Shown here piece by piece: positions 1-6,309 of a stretch of 6,309 nt of DNA. The stretch is taken from NCBI GenBank assembly GCA_003506095.1, contig DNWZ01000341.1, positions 1 to 6,309 on the forward strand, given 5' to 3'. Both the position numbers and the translations under genes were made by a program. The stretch is from Planctomycetaceae bacterium (GTDB lineage Bacteria > Planctomycetota > Planctomycetia > Pirellulales > Pirellulaceae). The notes beneath the pieces were generated by a model, which saw only the letters and a list, made by a program, of their open reading frames with translations, did not search any database and was not told the origin of the DNA. The first letter of the stretch is position 1, and each line of letters starts with the position of its first letter.

Positions 1-3000
1 TCAGCCAAGATTTTCTCGGCCGCTCCGGTGCGAAAGATCGTTTTAGACCCACAATTAGTGGGGACGGGCGGTTTATAGTGTTTGCGAGCTTTGTGCCGTT
101 TGGGGATGTTTCCGGTGATCTCCAGCGAACTGATATAATCGTTTTTGATACGCATAAAAACGCGTTTGATCCGGTTGGCGTAAACTATTTAAACGTGCTC
201 TCTCCGTTTGGAAGCATCTCCGGCAGTATCTCCGGCGATGGTTCGGAGATAGCAATTGCAACGACAGATCAGCTTGATCCGCGCGATGTAGATGAGAACA
301 GTGACATCTACATCATTAATCGACAAACCGGCTATGCTACATTTGTTTCTTTGCAACTAGAAACAAGTGAGTTTGGACACCGCGCTCCCGTTCTCTCGCG
401 TGATGGGGGCTATCTTGTTTTCGCCTCTGAATCAAACGCAGTTCCATATCCACAGCTTTTAGGATATTCGACTTCCACGGGTGAACTCAAGGTTTTAAGT
501 GTATCGAACAACGGCAACCCTGGCAATTTCTACAGTGCCCTCACATCACCATCCCCAATGTCAGCTGATGGAAGGTTTGTTGTTTTCGAATCCGGAGCCA
601 GCAATTTTTCTTCGGACGATGGCAACATTTTTGATTCCGATATTTTTTTGCTTGATACCTCTACTGGGGCGATTCATCTTTTAAGCCGATCGATAAACGG
701 GAAGTCTGGGGCAGGGAACAGTTACCGTCCTTCAATAAGCGCTGATGGTCGAATCATTACGTTCATCTCCGAGGCAAACGATCTAGTTCCGTTTGATGGT
801 GATCCCGGGCCAGATGCCTTCATCGTTTCCAATCCGTTACTTAGTGCGACAATTCCCGTTAATCTCCAGGCTGGTGAATCGTTTGCCGATGTCATTTTCA
901 ATGCACAGACGCAGGTTGGTTCAATATCAGGAAGACTGTTTTTTGATAGCGTTATTAATCGTGTTTATGACCTTGGTGAAGATGTCATATCTAATAGCCT
1001 TGTTTATCTTGATCGTAATCGGAACGGTATTCTCGATCGCGGGGAACCGCAGACTTTCACGGATTCGGAAGGTCGATATTGGTTTGATGAAGTACCGACA
1101 TTTCGGAATCAGACGATCGTTGTGGCGGCTCCTTCGGGTTTCGAACAGATTGCCCCTGAGCGACAGAATCAAGCGGGGTTTACGTTTTTCTTACCCGCAG
1201 GCGGCAATCTGAACGGGATCGATTTTGCCTTCCGACCGATCCAAGCGACTGGCCAGTCGTCTCGCTCCGAAGTGAGCGGGCGGTTGTTTGTGGATAAAAA
1301 CGTGAGCGGTACGTTCGATGATGGGGATCAACCGCTGGTGGGCGTGGAAGTCTTTCTTGATGCGGCCAACTTTGGGGTGCGGGATGATAACGAACCGCGG
1401 ACGCTGACCGATGACCAAGGGCGGTATTCGTTCGATGGGCTGAGCGCTCGCAATGTGGCGGTGACGACGGTGCTGAGCAATGAGTTTGTGCATGTCAACC
1501 CGCTGGGCAGCAAGTTCGATCGTGTTGCGTATCCGCTGAATCGTGGAGTGTCCGCGTTCGGTAACCCGCAAGCGATCGCGTCCGGCGATTTTAATGGTAA
1601 CGGGTTCTTGGATGTCGCGATCGCGCTGGGCGATGCGAACAAACTGAGTATCCGCCTGAATGATGGTCAGGGCGGTTTTCTGCCCGATGAGATCGATATC
1701 GATCTGGGTACCAACGGGGCACGTCCGACTTCGCTCGTGGTCGGACAATTTGATAACGACGCCGATCAACGGCTGGATGTTGCGCTGACCGCAAACTCGA
1801 CCGGTTATGTGACCGTCCTGTTGAATTTCGATCCCGTTTCAAAACAGTTTGCATCGATCAACCATGTCAAAGTCGGTGAAGAGCCGCTCGATATCGCGGC
1901 CGGGAGTTTTAACGGCAACGGGAGAGTGGATCTGGTTGTCGTGAACAAGGCGAACAACACGGTCCAGGTGCTGAGCAACAACGGCAGCGGCGTCTTTACC
2001 GCTGGACCGGGCGTTCCGACCGGTGGCCGTAACGCCTCGTCGATCGTGGTCGGCAATTTTACGGGTGACGCTTCACTGGACGTGGCTGTGATTCACGCCA
2101 ACCCACGCACCGGTGCGAGTAATCCGTTCGGCGAAATGACGGTGCTGAGAGGCAACGGGAGCGGCGGACTGACGCGACAACCCGAGTTCTATACTCTCGG
2201 TGCGACGCCGACCGATGCGGTCGTGGCCGATTTCAATGGCGATGATCTACCTGATATTGCCGTGTCGAACTTCGGGACGAACTCGATCTCGATCCTGTTG
2301 GGCAAAACCGACGGGACGTTCCGCGTACAAACCACGACCTTGGGGACCGCCAGCGGCGTGATTGATATCACGGTCGGCGACGTCGATAACGATGGCGATA
2401 TCGATATTTTTGTTAGCAACCTGCGAGACCGAAACATTTCGATTTTCCGCAACGATGGCCCCGATCCGGACAACCCGGATCCGCTCACGCGCGAAGTTCG
2501 TTTCCAACCGCTGGAGAATATCGGCCTGGGACAGTTCTCGCTTGCCCAGCGGATGCCAATCATCGTGGACAATTTTGATAAAGACCCTTCGAGCCCTGGG
2601 GGCAAGGGGACGGTCGATATCGTGACGATTCTGCGTGCCACGGACGGCACAACACAGTTGAACGTGCTGACCAATACGCTGGTCAATGGCGCGCATCGCG
2701 TGGCGCTGACGGGGCTCAATACAGTCAACAACCGCGACTTCATCATCAAACCGGCAATCCTGCCGCCGTCGTTCGCCGCAATCGTTAATCCGCTGCCGAT
2801 TCTGGAAGATGCCGGTGCGCAGTCGATCACGATCACCAACATCGTCAAGGGGCGAACGACAGGACCCGATTTGCGGTTCATCGTGACCAGTGATAACCCG
2901 ACGGTGATCCCGTCCCCAGGGCTGATCGCTTTCAGCGGCGGAACGACAACGACGTTTTCCTATACGTCACTGCCGAACACAAATGACAAAACGAATGCGA

Positions 3001-6000
3001 TCGATCCTCAACAGAGTCGACCGACGGTGCTGACGGTGCAGGCCATCGATGCCGGTGCGGATGGTGTGTTCGATACCGATGACGATGGGATTTTTGATCG
3101 CTCGTTCACGGTTTCGGTGCTGCCGGTCAACGACCCGCCGGTGTTCAACCTCTTGCCCGAAGTGACGCGGACGCAGAAGGCGGGAATGCAAACCGTCGCC
3201 GGCGTTGTCACGGGACTTGGCGTGGGTGGCGGAAGCGACGAAGAGGACCAAGTTACCTCAGCGCAAGTTACCTCAGCGTTCGACGTGATGACCGACAACA
3301 GCTTTTTCATCACGCCACCGGCGATCGATGCCAACGGCCAACTGACCTTCAACCCCAGTCCGAACAAATCGGGCGCGGTACCGGTGACCGTGTCGGTTTC
3401 GGATAACGGTGGCCGAGCCAACGGGGGTGTCGACACGACGACCAAAACGTTCGTGATCAATATCCTTCCAGTCAACGATCCGCCGACGATCAACTTGATC
3501 GGCAATCAATCGGTGCGTGCCGATGCGGGACTGCGTACGGTTCCCAACTTTGCCAACGGTTTCCTTCCCGGCGGCGGCGAAGACGAAGCGTCGCAAGTGA
3601 TTTCAGACTTCATCGTCACGGTCGATTCACCCGGTTTGTTCTCCGTATTGCCGAGTATCGCCGTCAACGGGACTCTAACTTACGCTCCGGCAATCAATCG
3701 CACGGGTACGGCGACGGTCAGTGTCCAGGTGCGAGACAGCGGCGGTCGAGCCAACAATGGCAACGATTTATCAGCGGTCCAAACGTTTACGATCACGGTC
3801 AATCCGATCCCGGACACGACGCGACCGACACCGGTGATTCGGCCCACCGCTGCGGCGCTGACCAATCAAGCGTCGTTTGAAGTCGAAGTCGACTTTGGCG
3901 AACCGGTCACCGGGTTCACGCTCGCTGACATCGTGGTTTCATCGGGCACGAAGTCGGCGCGGCAAGATCTGACCGGCGGTAGGTTCAAGTTCCTTTATAC
4001 CGGCAGCGACGGCAGTGTGACGTTCAACATCGCAGAGAACATCACCAGCGACTTAGCCGGTAATCCGAACTTCGCCGCTGTCCCCGTGACACGCACGATC
4101 GACACGATCGGTGTCACGGCGAGAGTCGATTCACCAGTCGCCAATCCGACCAACGCCGCCAGCTTCACCGCAACGATCGAGTTCGGCGAACCGGTGCTCG
4201 GCTTCACGCCGTCGGATCTGACCGTGCTGAACGGATCAGCCACGAACTTGGTGCCGGTCAATGCCGCGACGGGCAGCTATTCAGTCACGATCACACCGGC
4301 AAACGACGGCACCGTGACGGTGCTGTTGCCCGCTGGCGTGGTGACCGACGCGGCGGGCAACGGCAACATCGCCGCTGATCCGCTGATTCGAACCGTCGAT
4401 CGTGCTCGGCCAACCGTGACGCTGTCGTCGAACGAGCCGGCGATCACCAACCGGACGTCGTTCGATCTGTTTGCCCAGTTCAACGAACCGGTTACGACTC
4501 TTACTGCCGCAGGACTAAACATCACCGGCGGCACGGCGGGCACGCCCGTGTTGGTTTCACCGGGGCTTTACCGGATTCCGATCACGGCAACCGTTGGCGA
4601 AGTGCGAGTTCGTGTGGTCGAAGCCGCGGTGAATGATTTAGCAGGGAACCCAAGCCAAGCGTCCAGCGAGTTTGCGCTCACCGTCGATCCAGCCGTTGTC
4701 TTCACGCCCTCGTTGAACTCAACCAGCGCGACGATGTTGAATACGACAACGTTCGTTGCGACGGTCAATTTCGGTGCCCAGGTCAGCGGTTTTACAGTAG
4801 ACAAGATTGTGGTGGTCAATGGTGCCGCATCCGGCCTGACACCCGTCAACGCGGCCAATGGCCACTACACGTTCACTGTGACAGCGGGCCTGGATGGCCA
4901 AGTCAGCGTGGTGATCCCGGCGGATGTAGCCAACGATGCCGCTGGGATTCCCAATGCCGCCTCGAACGTGTTGATCCGTACGATCGACCGAGTCGCTCCG
5001 CAACCGAGATTGTCTGTCAATGTTCCTTCGCTGACGAACCAAGCCAACTTTGTATTGACGGTTGAGTTTGGTGAAGAGGTGAATGGGTTTGAATTGAATG
5101 ATGTGGTCGCCAGCGGCGCGACGCTCAGTGCTCTGCAACATCTGGGCGGCGGTCGTTATACGATGAATGTCACTGCCACGCACGGTCCGGTGTCGTTCAA
5201 TTTGCCTGCAGGTGCTGCAAACGATTTGGCGGGGAATCCTAACATGGCGGCGACGCCAGTAACGCTTACCGTTGATACGTCATCACCACTGGCGACGTTG
5301 ACTACCGCGACGCCGAACCTCAGCAACGCAGATTCTTTCACCGTTGCAGCTAACTTTGGCGAACGAGTTTTAGGCTTTGAGCTTGGCGATCTGTTGTTGA
5401 GCAATGGTGTGGCGTCGGATCTTGTCGAAGTGAATCAAGCGACGGGCGGTTTCACGTTTGTGGTGACGCCCGATGGCGATGGCCTTGTCACGGTGTTGGT
5501 TCCTGCCGGATCGGCGGCGGACCAAGCGGGGAACCTGTCACGTGTATCGAGTTTGCTGAGCCGATCGTTTGACCGCACCGCGCCGGTTCCCGTGCTATCG
5601 ACCACCGAACCGTCGCGTACCAACAGGACGACGTTCGAAGTGATCGTCAACTTTGGTGAAACGGTCGACGGTTTGACCAAATCCGATTTCCAAGTAACCG
5701 GAGCAACGATTGGTGATCCGCAACCTTTGGGTGGTGGTCGCTATGCGGTTAACATCACAGCGACTGCGGATGTGGTCGAAGTCAGCTTGCCAGCTGGTGC
5801 GGTGGTCGATAACGCGGGCAATACCAACTCGGCCTCAAACATCCTGTCGCGTACGATCGAAACGACACGGGTGTTGCCGCTGCTAAACGCTTCGGTATCG
5901 CCAGTTTCTAACGCCAGTAGTTATGTGGTGTCGATCGACTTTACAAAACAAGTTGTTGGATTTGATCAATCGAGCCTGTTTGCAGTCGGTGCAGCGCTGA

Positions 6001-6309
6001 GTGATTTTACCGTGGTCGATCAGGCGACAGGCAGATACTCGGTTCGGGTAACGCCGATGGCCGATGGTGTGGTGACATTGTTGTTGCCCGCTAACGCGGC
6101 GACCGACTTGGTCGGTAATGGCAACCTCGCCGCTGCGCCTTTGGTGCGGACGATCGATCGAGTGGCTCCTGTGGTTACGCTGTCCACTTCGCAAAGCTCG
6201 CCGACGGTTGAGCGAACGTTTGCCGTGATCGTTCAAGGTTCCGAAGCGATCACAGGGTTAACTGCGTCGTCATTCCAAGTTTCTGGTGGCAGTATCGACG
6301 AGCCGCTGC
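1..6309 (+). CDS. Giant multidomain surface/secreted repeat protein, internal fragment (both ends outside window)
   Basis: Frame 3 is open for 2102 complete codons (3-6308) with no stop; frames 1 and 2 both stop within the first 80 bases. Hand translation gives recognisable domains throughout: PD40 propeller blades (residues 1-279), two SdrD-B-like domains (305-413, 424-506), seven FG-GAP/VCBS motifs (507-916), three cadherin/Ig-like domains (929-1270) and nine Big_12-like Ig domains (1272-2102, the last incomplete). I saw no cysteine, one tryptophan (W360), no membrane segment and no catalytic motif. Families with these modules are normally exported and act in adhesion or as surface or matrix scaffolds. 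The exact function cannot be read from this fragment. Start codon, signal peptide and C-terminal anchor or sorting signal lie outside, so full length is unknown but exceeds 2100 residues. The first 1.2 kb has lower GC and different codon choice from the rest. A planctomycete origin is inferred from domain style. Confidence 0.96.
3..839 (+). other. PD40/TolB-like beta-propeller domain (at least five blades, N-terminal side cut)
   Basis: Five copies of the blade signature 'S-x-D-G-x-x-[hydrophobic]3-x-S' occur. Their Asp-Gly pairs are at residues 21-22, 79-80, 134-135, 189-190 and 248-249, a spacing of 55-59 residues. Clear copies read ISGDGRFIVFAS, MSADGRFVVFES and ISADGRIITFIS. They are followed by strands of the type DIYIINRQTG and DIFLLDTSTG, which match the WD40-like PD40 family as found in TolB-like propellers. 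The second copy (SGDGSEIAIA) and third copy (SRDGGYLVFA) are more divergent. The window opens inside a blade, so one or more blades probably lie upstream. The domain ends near DAFIVSN (about residue 277). PD40 propellers are generally protein- or glycan-binding scaffolds, and no catalytic residues are evident. The DNA is comparatively AT-rich (for example about 35% GC over 601-660). Confidence 0.85.
915..1241 (+). other. SdrD-B-like / carboxypeptidase-regulatory-like domain, copy 1
   Basis: Residues 305-413. It begins with the strand GSISGRLFFD (residues 306-315). It continues with VYLDRNRNGILDRGEP, which is the calcium-loop signature D-x-N-x-[ND]-G-x-x-D-x-G-E of SdrD B-repeat and related prealbumin-like beta-sandwiches. 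The usual TDSEGRYWFDEVP segment follows (compare T-D-x-x-G-x-Y-x-F in the family), and the domain closes with IDFAFRP. A lead-in strand at residues 280-304 (AGESFADVIFNAQ) resembles the closing strand of a preceding domain of the same type. In Gram-positive Sdr proteins such repeats form rigid calcium-stabilised stalks; planctomycetes use them widely in giant secreted proteins. W360, the only tryptophan seen in the fragment, lies here. Base composition is low in GC up to about 1020 and then rises. Confidence 0.8.
1272..1520 (+). other. SdrD-B-like / carboxypeptidase-regulatory-like domain, copy 2
   Basis: Residues 424-506, separated from copy 1 by a short Ser/Gln-rich linker (ATGQSSRSE). It repeats the same plan. 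The first strand and loop are VSGRLFVDKNVSGTFDDGDQ, with acidic and Asn positions suited to calcium binding. PLVGVEVFLD follows, then a second acidic loop ending in DNEP, then LTDDQGRYSFDGLSARN. It is tighter than copy 1 (about 83 against 109 residues) and its codons already have the GC-rich character of the downstream gene. It directly precedes the FG-GAP propeller, so it may act as a spacer between the two propellers. Confidence 0.82.
1521..2750 (+). other. FG-GAP/VCBS seven-motif beta-propeller (integrin-alpha-like)
   Basis: Residues 507-916 hold seven FG-GAP/VCBS motifs. The loops begin near residues 529 (DFNGNGFLD), 584 (DNDADQRLD), 635 (SFNGNGRVD), 685 (NFTGDASLD), 743 (DFNGDDLPD), 795 (DNDGDIDIF) and 856 (DNFDKDP, with an expanded loop to VDIVTI at 871-876). 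Spacing is about 50-63 residues. Strands such as VTVLLNFD, VQVLSNNGSG, ISILLGKTDGTF and ISIFRNDG fill the intervals, as is typical of the family. Seven motifs match one closed seven-bladed propeller like the integrin alpha headpiece. Motifs 5 and 6 keep the best D-x-[DN]-x-D-G calcium loops; 1 and 3 have Asn substitutions and 4 is weak. Such propellers are usually ligand-binding or structural. No enzymatic module is attached here. Confidence 0.88.
2787..3134 (+). other. Cadherin/Ig-like beta-sandwich domain 1, ending in VNDPP border
   Basis: Residues 929-1044. It opens with NPLPILEDAGAQSI, the 'hydrophobic-x-E-D-x-x' start typical of bacterial cadherin-like and Ig-like domains that bear a VNDPP border. 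It contains LRFIVTSDNPTVIP and closes with FTVSVLPVNDPP (border at residues 1042-1046). Just before the final strand there is an inserted acidic loop, DTDDDGIFD (residues 1024-1032), that resembles a dockerin or thrombospondin type 3 calcium loop. Domains of this group are extracellular, often calcium-dependent, and usually occur in tandem, as here. Confidence 0.75.
3135..3479 (+). other. Cadherin/Ig-like beta-sandwich domain 2, with internal 15-bp tandem duplication
   Basis: Residues 1045-1159. It starts at the first VNDPP border (PPVFNLLPEVTRTQKAG). It contains an acidic turn (GGGSDEEDQVTSA), then FDVMTDNSFF, LTFNPSPNKSGAVPVTVSVS and DNGGRANGG, and ends FVINILPVNDPP. It is a close paralogue of the next domain, aligning strand by strand: SDEEDQVTS with EDEASQVIS, LTFNPSPNKSG with LTYAPAINRTG, and DNGGRANGG with DSGGRANNG. 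The one clear length difference near the acidic turn is an extra QVTSA, explained by a perfect 15-bp direct repeat. Confidence 0.78.
3249..3278 (+). repeat. Perfect 15-bp tandem duplication, in frame
   Basis: The unit caagttacctcagcg occurs twice back to back (3249-3263 and 3264-3278) with no mismatch. It encodes QVTSAQVTSA at residues 1083-1092. The flanks differ (gac before, ttc after), so the repeat is exactly two units. The paralogous following domain has a single QVISD at the equivalent place, so the second copy looks like a recent insertion by slippage or unequal exchange. Being a multiple of three, it leaves the frame intact. Confidence 0.95.
3480..3812 (+). other. Cadherin/Ig-like beta-sandwich domain 3
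   Basis: Residues 1160-1270. It follows the second VNDPP (residues 1157-1161) as PPTINLIGNQSVRADAG. It then has an acidic turn (GGGEDEASQVISDF), FIVTVDSPGLFSVLP, LTYAPAINRTGTATVSVQVR, DSGGRANNGND and the closing strand FTITVNPIPD. It is the tandem paralogue of domain 2. Its border has changed from VNDPP to NPIPDTTRP, which serves as the junction to the Big_12-like array that follows directly. Confidence 0.77.
3816..6308 (+). repeat. Array of nine bacterial Ig-like (Big_12-like) domains, alternating subtypes B and A
   Basis: Residues 1272-2102. Each unit has the plan TN-x-x-x-F-x-[hydrophobic]-x-V-x-F-x-E-x-V-x-G-F, then a turn-strand, G-x-Y-x-V-x-[ITV]-T, L-P-A-x-x-x-x-D-x-A-G-N, and R-T-[IV]-D. 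This resembles the Pfam bacterial Ig-like Big_12 type. Units: B1 3816-4103, A1 4104-4400, B2 4401-4688, A2 4689-4988, B3 4989-5276, A3 5277-5573, B4 5574-5861, A4 5862-6158, B5 6159-6308 (cut by the window edge). By these borders every complete B unit is 96 residues and A units are 99-100. A units carry a longer loop with V-[ND]-x-A-[TN]-G and end FDR/IDR/VDR; most B units carry GGR[FY] and most end VD-T or ID-T. DNA copies are clearly diverged, so this is an old array. Its likely role is an extended spacer or adhesive stalk. It continues beyond the window. Confidence 0.87.

Noticed and set aside
499..684. 61-codon + strand frame 1 open frame with a hydrophobic C-terminal segment
   Set aside because: It lies inside well-conserved PD40 blades coded in frame 3. 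The hydrophobic run comes from reading ttt-rich strand codons out of frame.
793..1212. 139-codon + strand open frame in frame 1, starting with two Met codons
   Set aside because: It overlaps the end of the PD40 propeller and the first SdrD-B-like domain in frame 3. It is open only because this stretch is AT-richer; the product has no recognisable motif, although its hydrophobic run could be mistaken for a membrane segment.
1191..1769. 192-codon antisense open frame (- strand), plus overlapping antisense frames nearby
   Set aside because: It overlaps the second SdrD-B-like domain and the first FG-GAP motifs, which are clearly coded on the + strand. The antisense product is His/Arg/Ile-rich with no family resemblance.
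2385..2411. The DNDGDID loop as a dockerin or EF-hand domain
   Set aside because: It is the sixth of seven regularly spaced FG-GAP/VCBS loops, and no paired second loop with dockerin spacing is present.
2189..2881. 230-codon antisense open frame (- strand) over the FG-GAP region
   Set aside because: The sense strand encodes recognisable FG-GAP motifs throughout. The antisense translation is low-complexity (Ser/Val/Arg-rich) with no recognisable domain, and arises from GC-rich codons on the other strand.
3995..5680. Series of similar ~60-96-codon antisense open frames, about one per Ig-like unit
   Set aside because: They recur because the sense-strand repeats recur; all are mirror images of the same conserved codons. 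The periodicity is explained by the Ig-like array and does not indicate separate antisense genes.
3816..6308. Possibility that the tandem DNA repeats are a CRISPR array or satellite
   Set aside because: Period is ~290 bp and ~585 bp with diverged DNA, an intact reading frame and conserved protein motifs. This is a protein-domain repeat, with no short identical repeats and no spacers.

Overview
The window lies entirely inside one very large protein-coding gene. Frame 3 of the + strand (codons starting at multiples of 3, so residue n of this fragment begins at base 3n) is open from base 3 to base 6308. That is 2102 codons with no stop and neither a start nor an end in view. I see no intergenic DNA, RNA gene, mobile element, CRISPR array, promoter or terminator. 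All feature boundaries below are domain boundaries inside this single polypeptide.

The protein is a mosaic of extracellular beta-rich modules. In order they are: (1) at least five TolB/PD40-type propeller blades, entered mid-domain (bases 3-839); (2) two SdrD-B/carboxypeptidase-regulatory-like beta-sandwich domains (915-1241 and 1272-1520); (3) seven FG-GAP/VCBS motifs, the number in a complete integrin-alpha-like seven-bladed propeller (1521-2750); (4) three cadherin/Ig-like domains marked by VNDPP-type borders (2787-3812); (5) an array of bacterial Ig-like (Big_12-like) domains, eight complete and a ninth cut by the window edge (3816-6308). The array strictly alternates two subtypes in a super-repeat of about 195 residues. 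The fragment contains no cysteine and one tryptophan and is rich in Thr, Val, Asp, Asn, Gly and Ala, as expected for a secreted, cell-surface or matrix protein.

The domain mix, the giant gene size, the moderate-to-high GC and the abundance of CGATCG suggest a planctomycete, most likely of the Rhodopirellula/Pirellula group. That is inference from style, not from a marker gene. The likely role is a giant surface or secreted adhesin- or stalk-like protein: the propellers and SdrD-B-like domains could carry binding functions and the Ig-like array could act as a spacer. No catalytic domain is visible, and the secretion signal and any anchor must lie outside the window.

Points worth a second look are the A/B alternation of the Ig-like array, a perfect in-frame 15-bp tandem duplication in the second cadherin-like domain, a change in base composition and codon use between about 1020 and 1270, and the joining of two unrelated propeller types in one chain.
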